From JAPOUP01 sp026708635 (GTDB lineage: Bacteria > Pseudomonadota > Alphaproteobacteria > Rhodobacterales > Rhodobacteraceae), in the NCBI GenBank assembly GCA_965200115.1, contig OZ241336.1, positions 3,968,001-4,032,000 on the forward strand: a stretch of DNA of 64,000 nucleotides. The letters are read 5' to 3'. Below, piece by piece: positions 8,065 through 17,526 of the stretch. A model generated the notes under the pieces. It was not told the DNA's origin and did not search any database. It saw nothing but the letters and a program-made list of their open reading frames with translations. The stretch's first letter is position 1; every line of letters begins with the position of its first letter. The position numbers and the translations under genes were made by a program.

Positions 8065-9441
8065 ATGACCGCCATTTTGCTCGCATTCGTCGCCGTCGCA
8101 GCGGGGGCGGCATTCCTGATCTCGCGACAGCGCGCGAATGGCTTGGTCAGCGGAAACGGCGTCTTACTTCACTCTCGTCCAGTCTATCACGGGCTTCACA
8201 GCCTTCTATGGGTTCTGATGGTCGGCGTTGGTTCGGTCGTAGTCCTGACAGTCGTACCGGCCATTATCATCGACGCCACGCTGATGGCGCGTATAGCGGA
8301 CGCGCTTCCCGATCAACCGATCATCGCCCAGGAACTCGTGCTGTCGGACGCCAAAGCGATTGCGGCCAGTGGCGTCGCATCGACGACCGATGACCTCAGA
8401 TACGCGATTTCGGCCGACTACGATGGCATGGCCTCTTTCTGGGGCTGGATCCGGGCGGCGTTGGTAATCGGCGGAACTACCGCCGCCGCGCTGCTGACCC
8501 TGCGCGGCGTAGGCGTCGGCGCGAGGGCCCGGAACCGGGTCGAGGCCGTGATCCGGGTTCTCCTCGCCTGCATGGCCACCATCGCCGTTCTTACGACCGT
8601 AGGGATCGTTCTTTCCCTGATATTCGAGACATTATCATTCTTCGACAAGATAGGCTGGCGGATCGACAAGTTTCTGTTTGGGGCTACCTGGTCTCCGCTT
8701 TCGGGTGTCCACACCGGGCATCTGGACGCTGACAAGGTGGGGGCCATTCCACTGTTCGCCGGAACGCTGATGATAACCCTAATCGCGATGCTGGTCGCCG
8801 TTCCTGTAGGTCTGTTCGCCGCGATTTACCTTTCCGATTTCGCGGACAGGCGGGTGCGCGGCTTCGTCAAGCCGATGCTCGAGATTCTGGCCGGGATCCC
8901 GACGGTGGTCTACGGTTTTTTCGCCGCGATCACGGTGGCGCCTTTCCTGCGCGGCACCGGGGAAAGCTTCGGATTGTCCATTGCAAGTGAATCGGCTCTG
9001 GTCGCGGGTATCGTGATGGGCATAATGATCATTCCCTTCATTTCCTCGCTTTCCGATGATGTCATCAACGCGGTGCCACAGAACCTGCGCGACGGCTCTT
9101 ACGGGCTTGGCGCGACCAAGGCGGAAACCATGCGCCTGGTGGTCCTGCCGGCGGCTTTGCCCGGGATAGTCTCGGCTGCGCTGCTGGGTTTCAGCCGGGC
9201 GGTGGGAGAGACCATGATCGTGGTTATGGCGGCCGGTCAGGGCGCAAACCTGACCGCGAACCCGCTTGAGGCCGTGACCACGGTGACCGTGCAGATCGTC
9301 ATGCTGATCACGGGCGATACCGAGGCGGCCACGGCGGCCGGACCCGCTTTCACCCTCGGATTCACCTTGTTCTGCGTGACTCTTCTGATGAACGTCGCGG
9401 CGCAGCGGCTCGTGCGCAGATACCGCGAACTCTATGATTAG
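8065..9441 (+). CDS. pstC: Phosphate ABC transporter permease PstC
   Basis: Inner-membrane permease subunit pairing with PstA. The 458-residue protein is longer than E. coli PstC because of an N-terminal part with extra hydrophobic segments (about residues 1-20 and 45-70, and another around 130), as in other alphaproteobacterial PstC. The core has the binding-protein-dependent permease fold and an EAA loop reading GLGATKAETMRLVVLPAALPG. Conserved PstC segments such as GIPTVVYGFFA and VGETMIVVMAAG are present. It sits between pstS and pstA, 11 bases before the latter. Confidence 0.93.
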   Translation: MTAILLAFVAVAAGAAFLISRQRANGLVSGNGVLLHSRPVYHGLHSLLWVLMVGVGSVVVLTVVPAIIIDATLMARIADALPDQPIIAQELVLSDAKAIAASGVASTTDDLRYAISADYDGMASFWGWIRAALVIGGTTAAALLTLRGVGVGARARNRVEAVIRVLLACMATIAVLTTVGIVLSLIFETLSFFDKIGWRIDKFLFGATWSPLSGVHTGHLDADKVGAIPLFAGTLMITLIAMLVAVPVGLFAAIYLSDFADRRVRGFVKPMLEILAGIPTVVYGFFAAITVAPFLRGTGESFGLSIASESALVAGIVMGIMIIPFISSLSDDVINAVPQNLRDGSYGLGATKAETMRLVVLPAALPGIVSAALLGFSRAVGETMIVVMAAGQGANLTANPLEAVTTVTVQIVMLITGDTEAATAAGPAFTLGFTLFCVTLLMNVAAQRLVRRYRELYD

Positions 9442-9452
9442 GGGGGCGCGAT

Positions 9453-11228
9453 ATGGTTGATGGTACCGCTGGCGCGATTTCAGCCGGGCTCGCGGGTGGG
9501 GCCTCGGTTCGCAGGCGTCGTAACGCGGAACTGCGGCTTAAGGCTTATGGTATAACCGCGATCCTGGTGGCGGGCCTGGCACTGTTCAGTCTCCTTGGTT
9601 CAATCCTGTACCAGGCATGGGGTGCGGTTAAGGAAAACTACCTAACGATTCCGGTGACACTGGAGGCCGAACGGATCGATCCGGACGGCACCGGCGATCC
9701 GGGCGTGATTTTGCGCGGTGGTTTCGGGACGCTGACAAAGGACGCGCTCAAGACCCTTTTTCCGGACGTCACTGACCGAAGCGCCAAACGAGAACTCTAT
9801 GATATCGTCTCGAGTGGAGCGCCGTTCGAGCTTGCCGAGATGGTGGCGTCCAATACCGAACTCGTGGGACAGACGGTCAATTTCAGATTTCTCGCTTCAG
9901 ACGTCGCTGACCTGTATCTGAAAGGCAGCTTCGGGGGACTGAGGGAAGTCGAGACCCGCGGGTTGGTCTCGGTGTTCGTCAATGGCGGCGAAGCCGTTAT
10001 TTCCTCATCCGTGAATGACTTCGCGAGTCTCGTGAGCGAGGTCAAGAACCTTTTGATCGAAGACGCGAAGCGCCTGCGCATTCAGGCCGCCCGCCAGAAC
10101 AATGCCGTTCGGGTTTTCGAGCGGCGCGTCTCCAGCGCCGCAGGGGATCAGGAACTCACTGAAGCGGAACGGAGCAGGGATGCCGCGGCAGCCAGGCGTG
10201 ATGGATTGATTCAGGAGGCGGAAGATCTTGAGGCACGCGCAAAAACGGTACTCGGGTCCGAGAGGCTTGACAGGGACAATCGCTCAATCCTGATGCGCGC
10301 CGCCGATGGCTGGCTCAAGATAACCGAGATTGACGCAACGCATGCCGAGGGGAAAGTCATCGTCGCTCCATCCTCAGACCTGGAAAACAGCCCGGACTGG
10401 TCTCTGTTCATTACGGATCTTCCCGAAGCGTCCAGAAAGGTGTCCGATACGCAGATCGTGGCGATCGAGCAGCTCAAGGCGTCCGGTGCGGTTGAAAGCG
10501 TCTTCAACTGGCGCTTTTTCTCGTCGGGAGATTCCCGCGAGCCGGAACTCGCCGGCATATGGGGTGCGGTTGTGGGATCGTTCTGGACGATGCTGGTGAC
10601 ATTCCTGCTCGCCTTTCCGGTCGGGGTTGCGGCGGCGATCTACCTGGAGGAATTCGCGCCCAGGAACCAATTCACCGACCTGATCGAGGTCAACATAAAC
10701 AATCTGGCGGCGGTGCCATCCATAATCTTCGGTCTTCTGGGGCTCGCCGTATTTCTCGGCGTTTTCGGCGTTCCCCGTTCGGCACCCCTCGCGGGCGGCA
10801 TCGTTCTGGCGTTAATGACCCTGCCGACGATCATCATCGCGGCCCGCGCGGCGATCAAGGCGGTGCCGCCGTCGATCCGTGAGGCGGCCCTCGGGGTAGG
10901 GGCGTCGAGGATGCAGACCACGTTCCACCATGTGCTGCCGCTGGCGATGCCGGGCATCCTTACGGGGACAATTATTGGCATGGCCCAGGCGCTCGGCGAA
11001 ACGGCACCCCTGATCATGGTCGGCATGGTGGCTTTCATCGTTGACGTGCCAAGCGGCATCACCGACAGTGCCACCGTACTGCCGGTTCAGGTGTTCCGCT
11101 GGTCGGACTTTCCCGAGCGCGCCTTCGAGGCAAAGACCGGAGCGGCGATCGTCGTGCTGATGCTTTTTCTCGTGGCGATGAATCTGCTGGCGATCGTTCT
11201 GCGACGCAGATTCGAGCGCCGCTGGTAA
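9453..11228 (+). CDS. pstA: Phosphate ABC transporter permease PstA (long-insert form)
   Basis: Second permease subunit. After the first membrane segment (about residues 33-57) there is an insert of roughly 300 residues, predicted periplasmic and containing a charged, coiled-coil-like part (about 210-270). The permease core begins near residue 370. The core has the EAA loop GVGASRMQTTFHHVLPLAMPG and the segment ALGETAPLIMVGM. At 591 residues this is the DUF3333-containing form found in alphaproteobacteria, about twice the length of E. coli PstA. It ends nine bases before the GTG at 11238. Confidence 0.92.
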   Translation: MVDGTAGAISAGLAGGASVRRRRNAELRLKAYGITAILVAGLALFSLLGSILYQAWGAVKENYLTIPVTLEAERIDPDGTGDPGVILRGGFGTLTKDALKTLFPDVTDRSAKRELYDIVSSGAPFELAEMVASNTELVGQTVNFRFLASDVADLYLKGSFGGLREVETRGLVSVFVNGGEAVISSSVNDFASLVSEVKNLLIEDAKRLRIQAARQNNAVRVFERRVSSAAGDQELTEAERSRDAAAARRDGLIQEAEDLEARAKTVLGSERLDRDNRSILMRAADGWLKITEIDATHAEGKVIVAPSSDLENSPDWSLFITDLPEASRKVSDTQIVAIEQLKASGAVESVFNWRFFSSGDSREPELAGIWGAVVGSFWTMLVTFLLAFPVGVAAAIYLEEFAPRNQFTDLIEVNINNLAAVPSIIFGLLGLAVFLGVFGVPRSAPLAGGIVLALMTLPTIIIAARAAIKAVPPSIREAALGVGASRMQTTFHHVLPLAMPGILTGTIIGMAQALGETAPLIMVGMVAFIVDVPSGITDSATVLPVQVFRWSDFPERAFEAKTGAAIVVLMLFLVAMNLLAIVLRRRFERRW

Positions 11229-11237
11229 GAGGCGGAT

Positions 11238-12086
11238 GTGGAAATGTACGACGACAGTACGGAAGACGGAGCGGTGGGCATGAAGGACGTTAAGCTGCGC
11301 GCGCGTGGGGTCGACGTTTATTACGGTGTGGCGGCGGGCGTCAAGTCCCAGGACATCGCCGGGACCAAAGGGGTGGTTCATGCGATCAAGGGCGTGAACG
11401 TCGAGATCACGCCCCAGACCGTGACCGCGTTCATCGGTCCCTCGGGGTGCGGGAAGTCCACATTCCTACGCTGTCTCAACCGGATGAATGACACTGTTGA
11501 CGGTGCTCTCGTTACCGGAGAGATCACGCTCGACGGCGAGGACATTTACCATCATAAAGTGGATCCGGTTCAGCTGCGCGCACGGGTCGGAATGGTGTTC
11601 CAGAAACCCAACCCGTTTCCCAAGTCCGTTTTTGACAATGTCGCTTACGGCCCCAGGATACATGGGCTGGCGCGCGACAGAGTGGAACTGGCGGGTATAG
11701 TGGAGCGGTCACTTCGCCAGGCGGCCCTTTGGGATGAGGTCAAGGACTATCTTGACAGGCCCGGAACGGGGCTATCGGGAGGTCAGCAGCAGCGCCTTTG
11801 CATCGCGCGGGCAATCGCCACAATGCCCGAAGTCCTGCTGATGGACGAGCCGTGCTCGGCATTGGATCCGATCGCCACAAGCCAGATCGAGGATCTGATC
11901 GAGGGTCTTCGGAAGGACTACACGGTGATCATTGTCACGCATTCGATGCAGCAGGCGGCCCGCGTGAGCCAGCGCACGGCCTTCTTCCATCTCGGTGATC
12001 TGGTTGAATTCGGTGACACGTCGCAGATTTTCGAGAACCCGCAGGATCCCAAGACGGAAAGCTATATTTCCGGCCGCATAGGGTAG
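11238..12086 (+). CDS. pstB: Phosphate ABC transporter ATPase PstB
   Basis: ATP-hydrolysing subunit driving phosphate import. Walker A GPSGCGKST at residues 68-75, signature LSGGQQQRLCIARAIA, Walker B VLLMDEPCSALDP and the H-loop THSM are all intact. PstB-specific features are the LRCLNRMND segment after the P-loop and VGMVFQKPNPFPKS at the Q-loop. Start is uncertain: GTG 11238, ATG 11244 or ATG 11280 are possible; the family usually begins shortly before the VYYG segment. It is followed after five bases by phoU. Confidence 0.93.
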   Translation: MEMYDDSTEDGAVGMKDVKLRARGVDVYYGVAAGVKSQDIAGTKGVVHAIKGVNVEITPQTVTAFIGPSGCGKSTFLRCLNRMNDTVDGALVTGEITLDGEDIYHHKVDPVQLRARVGMVFQKPNPFPKSVFDNVAYGPRIHGLARDRVELAGIVERSLRQAALWDEVKDYLDRPGTGLSGGQQQRLCIARAIATMPEVLLMDEPCSALDPIATSQIEDLIEGLRKDYTVIIVTHSMQQAARVSQRTAFFHLGDLVEFGDTSQIFENPQDPKTESYISGRIG

Positions 12087-12091
12087 GGGGC

Positions 12092-12802
12092 ATGATGCAG
12101 GAAAGGCATATTTCGTCCGCTTTCGACCGTGATCTGGAGCAGCTCCAGATTCTTCTCATGAAGATGGGGGGACTGGTCGAGAGTTCCATAAGTGATGCGA
12201 CGGGCGCACTGATGAACGCTGATGAGGAACTGGCCAGCAAGGTTCACGCGACGGACGAGACCATCGATCAGTTGGAGGAGGAGATCAACCAGCATGCCGG
12301 GCGCATCATCGCCCTGCGCTCTCCCGTCGCGAGTGACCTGCGCACGGTATTGACGGTAATGAAGATCTCATCGAACCTTGAGCGGTGCGGTGACTATACG
12401 AAAAACCTCGCAAAGCGCACGACCGCACTGGCGCATATGCGTCCGGTTGACGAAGCCGGCCCAGGACTGCGGCGTATGGCGCGTGAGGTCGGTATGATGC
12501 TCAAGAGCGCGCTTGACGCCTTCATTCAGCGCGATGCGGACCTAGCGGAAGAGATCAGGCTTCGCGACGACGATCTGGACAGGATGTACAACGCGGTGTT
12601 TCGCGAACTCCTCACGCATATGATGGAGGATCCGCGCAACATCACGGCCTGCATGCATCTTCATTTCATCGCGAAGAACATGGAGCGTATGGGCGATCAC
12701 GTAACCTCGATCGCCGAACAGGTGATCTATCTCGTTACCGGCGAGCGTTCAGGGGACGCACGTCCGAAAAGTGACCGAACCGCTTTCGACGTTACCGAAT
12801 GA
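12092..12802 (+). CDS. phoU: Phosphate signalling regulator PhoU
   Basis: All-helical protein of two tandem PhoU domains, 236 residues. It links the transport state of PstSCAB to PhoR so that the Pho response is shut off when phosphate is plentiful. Visible family motifs include the helix-bundle segments SNLERCGDYTKNLAKR in the first half and AKNMERMGDHVTSIAEQV in the second, each with the E/D-x-x-x-D metal-binding cluster. The ATG at 12092 is preceded by GTAGGGGG, which overlaps the pstB stop. Confidence 0.93.
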   Translation: MMQERHISSAFDRDLEQLQILLMKMGGLVESSISDATGALMNADEELASKVHATDETIDQLEEEINQHAGRIIALRSPVASDLRTVLTVMKISSNLERCGDYTKNLAKRTTALAHMRPVDEAGPGLRRMAREVGMMLKSALDAFIQRDADLAEEIRLRDDDLDRMYNAVFRELLTHMMEDPRNITACMHLHFIAKNMERMGDHVTSIAEQVIYLVTGERSGDARPKSDRTAFDVTE

Positions 12803-12810
12803 GCTGATCG

Positions 12811-13500
12811 ATGCCTGCGCTGAAGCCCAGAATTCTGGTTGTCGAGGATGAGCCCGCTCAGCGGGAGGTTCTGATCTACAATCTTGAGTCGGGAGGTTTT
12901 GATGTCGTGCGGGCCGAAACGGGCGACGAGGCGCTTCTGCTTGTCGATGAGGAACGGCCTGACATCGTTATTCTTGACTGGATGCTGCCCGGCGTATCGG
13001 GCATCGAGATATGTCGGCGGCTGAGACTGCGGTCCTCTACGCGGAACGTACCCATCATCATGATGTCGGCGAAGTCGGAGGAGGTGGATCGTGTTAGGGG
13101 GCTTGAGACGGGAGCGGACGACTATGTGGTGAAACCGTTCTCCATAGCGGAGATGATCGCCCGTGTCCGCACCCAGCTCCGACGTACGCGACCCGCGACA
13201 GTAGGTCATCACCTGGAGTTCAGAGACATCGTACTCGACCCCGAGACCTATCGGGTGACCCGCGCCGGCGCGCTTCTCAAACTTGGGCCCACCGAATTCC
13301 GGCTGCTGTCGACATTCATGGAGCGGCCCGGCCGCGTCTGGAGCCGCGAACAACTGCTGGATATCGTTTGGGGTCGGGAGGTCTATGTGGACACACGGAC
13401 GGTTGACGTCCACATCGGAAGGTTGCGCAAGGCCCTGTGCAAAAAGGGAGGTGACGACCCTGTTCGCACGGTGCGTGGCGCCGGATATGCCCTGGGATGA
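12811..13500 (+). CDS. phoB: Phosphate response regulator PhoB
   Basis: OmpR-type response regulator that activates Pho promoters when phosphorylated by PhoR. Receiver domain (1-120): acidic pocket EDE at 12-14, phosphoacceptor Asp56 in ILDWMLPG, Lys108 in VVKPFS. The C-terminal winged-helix domain (about 130-229) includes LGPTEFRLLSTFMERPGRV and TVDVHIGRLRKAL. It is the last gene of the pho-pst run and lies eight bases after phoU. In many bacteria phoB precedes phoR; here the pair brackets the transporter genes. Confidence 0.93.
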   Translation: MPALKPRILVVEDEPAQREVLIYNLESGGFDVVRAETGDEALLLVDEERPDIVILDWMLPGVSGIEICRRLRLRSSTRNVPIIMMSAKSEEVDRVRGLETGADDYVVKPFSIAEMIARVRTQLRRTRPATVGHHLEFRDIVLDPETYRVTRAGALLKLGPTEFRLLSTFMERPGRVWSREQLLDIVWGREVYVDTRTVDVHIGRLRKALCKKGGDDPVRTVRGAGYALG

Positions 13501-13965
13501 AACGCTTTCACCGCCGGACGGCCGGGCCGCGCAAGGATGGGGGGCGCACGAGAATCGAGGCTCGTCGGATACCGTATGTTTATCGCATAAGTTATATTAT
13601 GTTAAATCACTGGAAGCGAATGTTATCCCATGGTTAACATCCTTCGCTGGATTTTGAGCTGATTTGGGTTGAAATGTAGTGCCATATTTTTCGGTATGAC
13701 CCTCGAACGCCGCGAAAAACCACGCCATAATCCCGCACATGTTCATTCGTCAGATAAAAACGGGAACCGCCGGAGACGGCTCCCAGCGGCAATTCCCGCT
13801 AAGTTTCTTTCCCCTGTATCTACAGTTACTTACGGCCCGCAGCTAAATTATTTTTCGCAGAATCTCAGTGCCGAGTCGACAGGTTTTCAGCCATGGGAAG
13901 AGCAGGATTCAAGCATGTTTACAATGGTTTCAAGCTTGCAAGGCCGCCCACCTCCCCGCGGACGA
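13501..13965. other. AT-richer intergenic region after phoB
   Basis: No gene recognised. The stretch 13570-13700 is AT-rich and contains an imperfect inverted repeat (around 13615-13650) that could form a stem. A shorter GGGAACCG/CGGCTCCC stem lies near 13761-13783 without a T run. Together with the pseudogene that follows it reads as decayed DNA. Confidence 0.35.
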
Positions 13966-14749
13966 GTTTAGCGGGAATTGCTGCCGTATAGCCGCAGATC
14001 GTGGCGGAATGGGAATCCATCCATGCTGATATCCTTGAGGTTTTTGAGATCCGGGAACAGGCTGACCCTGGAGAACATGCTGACGCCGGTGACAAGGACA
14101 AAGCGGACATGCTCCGCGCTGCCCTTGATGATGCCGTAGACACCGCGCAGCGTCTCCCGGTTGGCCCGCGGGCCCGTGCCGGATCACCGAGCGCATGAGG
14201 GATGGGCTTGTCATACTCATCGACAAGTATCACAACGCGCTGCCCTGTCGCCAACAAACCCGACCGAAGCCGTGATGCCGACTCTCCGTGTTCCTGTGGG
14301 CGGAAATGGACATGGATCGATACAGAGACCGATACAAACCCGCTCCGGCGGGCGCTGTCCGGGTGCCAGGAATAAGATCAGTCAGAGCGAGTCCCACAAA
14401 TCTGAACCGCACCCGGCCGGTTATGGATGTCCAGCCCCCGGAACATCGTCTCCTGCCCTGTGAACAGGGCCTTGAGCGTGTCCACCAAGAGGCTCTTGCC
14501 GAAGCAGCGCGGACGGGAGAGGAAGTAATGGTGGCCACTCTCCACCAGTTTTCGGATCAGTGGGGTCTTGAATTTATCCGAGGGATTGGAATAATGATGG
14601 CGCTCTGGGGCAAGATTGGTAACCTTAACGGTAAGCTTGGAGCCGGATAAATCGTAATCTTGCCGAATTCGGGGGTTAGCGGCCATGAGTTCGCGGTCTT
14701 TCGCCGAAACACCCCTGCGATCTGCGGAGGATATTTGTCGCAATGTCAC
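13966..14749 (-). pseudogene. AAA-ATPase-like / DUF1703 protein, decayed
   Basis: Pieces of one protein occur in order in different minus-strand frames. First (14749 downwards): TPLIRKLVESGHHYFLSRPR then CFGKSLLVDTLKALFTG, the Walker A region of AAA-ATPase_like (PF09820) proteins. Second (near 14257): GQRVVILVDEYDKPI, the Walker B region. Third (about 14165-13966): a segment beginning LRGVYGIIKGSAEHVRFV and containing VTGVSMFSRVSLFPDLKNL, then a stop. At least two frameshifts separate them, and the C-terminal nuclease half of the family is missing. The family is often mobile and multicopy, and its role is unclear. Clearly non-functional. Confidence 0.75.
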
Positions 14750-14988
14750 TGGAAAGGCAATTATCGGCCCTGATTTCCGGATTTATCCGGGTACGTGAAC
14801 TTCAGGGATCCCATCTCATCCACTGGCCACCGAGATCGGCGGAGAACGACCCTGAGGAATTGCAGCGGGCCGCTTTCAATACTGAACGCAGCCTTCAAGG
14901 GCACTTAGACGCGAGTCCCCCGGTGTTCCCGGGAATCTCGCCTTACCAGATGAGCCCTGGGTGCTTTGCAGGGAGTTTTTAAGACGGT

Positions 14989-17400
14989 ATGACAGACACC
15001 TTAGCTTCAAATGTTCATCCGAATGCTAACGGGCAAGGCGCAGGACGTGCGCCGTCGGAGCTGTCGTTTCTGAACGCCCTTCCCTATTTTGTCTCCATCG
15101 GGATTTTTCCGCTGGTGGCCGCGGCGACCATCTACGGAGGGTGGTGGCTTGCCGGTCCGTTCGTCTTTCTTTGGATTTTCGATCATTTTGAGACCGCGTT
15201 TGGCACCGACGAACTGAATTTCGATCCCAATCAGCAAGGCGGCCAACTGTTCGGATACAACCTCGCCGTCTGGAGCTGGGTGGCGCTATACCCAATAACG
15301 TTCGTGTTTGCGTTCAGCCAGGTTTTCGCGACTGGCCATCTTGCCCTTTGGGAAGATATCTTGATCGTACTCGCTTTGGGCGGTATGGCTCGGCTGACGC
15401 TGAATGTTGGCCATGACATGATGCACCGGCGCACTTGGGTTGAACGCCGCATCGGCGAGATCGTCATGGCGTCCGTTTCATTTCCACAGGAAATCACCGA
15501 ACATGTGTATGTCCACCATGCACATATTGGCACACCGGCGGACGCTGTATCCGCACCGAAGGGTCAGAGCTTCTGGCAGTATCTTCCCAAATCCGTGTTT
15601 CGTAGCTACCGCGACACCTGGATCGTGGAGCGGGACAGGCTAGCTCACCGTCGCTTGCCGGTCTGGCACTACACGAATCCGGTCTGGCGCTATATTCTCG
15701 AAACCGCAGCATGTTACGCGCTGGCCTATTGGATCGGCGGCGCTTGGGGCTTGCTAGTCTTCATGGCCATCTGCGCCATGGGAATATTCCAGTTAAGGAT
15801 GGTCGACTACATCCAGCACTACGGACTGCAGCGCATACGTCTTCCCGGCCGCCGGTTCGAGCGGGTGCGTCCGCGGCATTCCTGGAGCGTTGCCTACAAG
15901 TTGCCGAACTGGTTCTACTACAATGCGCAGCGCCATGCGGACCACCATATGTCCGCGACGCGGCTTTACCCCTTGCTCCAGCACTCCGGGCCCGACGAAG
16001 CGCCGCAGCTTCCTGGAAGTTATTCGGATATGGGCAACCTCGTTCTCCGTCCAAAGCGCTGGTTTGAGAAGATGGATCCGCTGGTCGATCAATGGCGCGC
16101 GCTTTTCTATCCCGAAATCGATGATTGGAGCGCATATGATAGCGCAGCGTATTTGGCGCGCCCTGACTCGTACGAGGAAATAGATGAAATTCACCGTGCG
16201 GCACCGCGTCTGGCAGCCTGGATCAACCGTGACCCGAACCTGCTCGACAGCCTCCGGAGCAGAGAGTTTACCGATCTCGACCTGCCGGAAGGTTTCGGAC
16301 CCGACCCTGAGTTTGAGACGCAGGCCCGACGTGGCCTAGCGCGCGCCTACTGGAATTATGAACTCAACGTCACCGAAATGCAAGCGATGATCGCGGACGT
16401 GCCAGTGCGTAACGTTCGGGAAGCGACGGAGGCCGCCCGCAACTGGTCGAACGACAAGGTGTTCCAGATCTGCCTGCATGTGATACGCGGCAACCTGTCG
16501 CCGTCCGAAGCGGGGACCGCCCTGTCCAATATCGCCGAGGCAACGATCAGCACCGTTATGTCCGCCGTGATCGGCGGCGTGTCGGAGCTGCGTTCCGGCG
16601 ATGGTTTAGTGGCAGTGATGCTTGGCGATCTGGCCAGCCGTGACGTGATGATAGGCGCAGAGCCTGACCTGACATTACTATGCGAGCGCAGCCCCACCAA
16701 GCGTCATGAAGCCATGTTTCGCCGTTTCCGGGAGGCTCTGCAGGCCCTTTCAATGGACAATCTGCTTCTTTCGCCTGTCCAGTCCAGCCAGGAGTCCCGG
16801 ATCGCGCATTCCTTGAATGACTTTCCGGGCAGTTTGACCGCTGATCCCCCCGGCTCGGAGATAATGGAACTCGCTCGGGCGCGATGCATCTTCGCTTACG
16901 GTGAATCGGGGATTGACGGCAGGTTTGAAGAAGCGCGGCTAAAGATATTGACCCACGGCGCGGTTCGCAGCGCAATGGTCGCCAGGCTGGAGCAAACCCA
17001 GAACGGCGCCGCAAAGCCGGAGTTCATGACGATCTCCGATGCTCCGGGCGGTTTCCTAGATGTCCAGAGAGCGGCCCGCTTACTGCAGTTCAAGAATCCC
17101 GCCGCCACCCCAGAGATTCTCGCACCGGATACACCGTCGGTCTTTCGCGTTGCCGGAGATCGTGGTTTGGTGACCGCCGACGTCGCGGAGCGCTTGGCTA
17201 CCGCCGCAGAGCTATGGCGGAACCTGCGTGGCATCATGCGACTGGTTCTGGAAGACGGCCAGTCCATGAATGAGGCTTCTTCGACGTCGAAGGCAACCGT
17301 CGCGCGAGCCTGCAGCATAGACGATTTCGAGGCCTTGCCCGACATCATCCGTGAGACCGCGGAACGCGCCGCTTCCGACATCCGCGCGCTAGTGGGATGA
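14989..17400 (+). CDS. AlkB-like membrane di-iron oxygenase fused to a GlnE-like adenylyltransferase domain
   Basis: 803 residues with two parts. Residues 25-400 are a membrane hydroxylase of the alkane monooxygenase type: hydrophobic segments and four metal-ligand boxes, GHDMMHR (141-147), EHVYVHH (171-177), IQHYGLQR (275-282, the HYG motif that marks AlkB-like proteins) and QRHADHH (314-320). Residues from about 400 to the end resemble glutamine synthetase adenylyltransferase (GlnE). VAVMLGDLASRDVMIGAEPD (541-560) corresponds to the nucleotidyltransferase region A-L-G-K-L-G-x-R-E-x-x-x-x-S-D-L-D, and APGGFLDVQRAARLLQF (685-701) to G-G-L-V-D-I-E-F-x-x-Q-x-L-Q. The first catalytic Asp is Glu558, the second is Asp560; the conserved GKLGG is changed, so the domain may be non-catalytic or regulatory. 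Substrate unknown. An RND exporter follows and the RiPP cluster lies beyond it. Confidence 0.8.
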   Translation: MTDTLASNVHPNANGQGAGRAPSELSFLNALPYFVSIGIFPLVAAATIYGGWWLAGPFVFLWIFDHFETAFGTDELNFDPNQQGGQLFGYNLAVWSWVALYPITFVFAFSQVFATGHLALWEDILIVLALGGMARLTLNVGHDMMHRRTWVERRIGEIVMASVSFPQEITEHVYVHHAHIGTPADAVSAPKGQSFWQYLPKSVFRSYRDTWIVERDRLAHRRLPVWHYTNPVWRYILETAACYALAYWIGGAWGLLVFMAICAMGIFQLRMVDYIQHYGLQRIRLPGRRFERVRPRHSWSVAYKLPNWFYYNAQRHADHHMSATRLYPLLQHSGPDEAPQLPGSYSDMGNLVLRPKRWFEKMDPLVDQWRALFYPEIDDWSAYDSAAYLARPDSYEEIDEIHRAAPRLAAWINRDPNLLDSLRSREFTDLDLPEGFGPDPEFETQARRGLARAYWNYELNVTEMQAMIADVPVRNVREATEAARNWSNDKVFQICLHVIRGNLSPSEAGTALSNIAEATISTVMSAVIGGVSELRSGDGLVAVMLGDLASRDVMIGAEPDLTLLCERSPTKRHEAMFRRFREALQALSMDNLLLSPVQSSQESRIAHSLNDFPGSLTADPPGSEIMELARARCIFAYGESGIDGRFEEARLKILTHGAVRSAMVARLEQTQNGAAKPEFMTISDAPGGFLDVQRAARLLQFKNPAATPEILAPDTPSVFRVAGDRGLVTADVAERLATAAELWRNLRGIMRLVLEDGQSMNEASSTSKATVARACSIDDFEALPDIIRETAERAASDIRALVG

Positions 17401-17526
17401 CATCCGGCCATCCTCCCGTTTCCCGGTTACTTTGATGGAACGGGTCGCCGTCCCGACATGCAACCGTTCGCTTCGACGCCACTATTCCCAGACGCGGAAT
17501 ATTGTTCGTGCGCACCCTGGAAGCGG

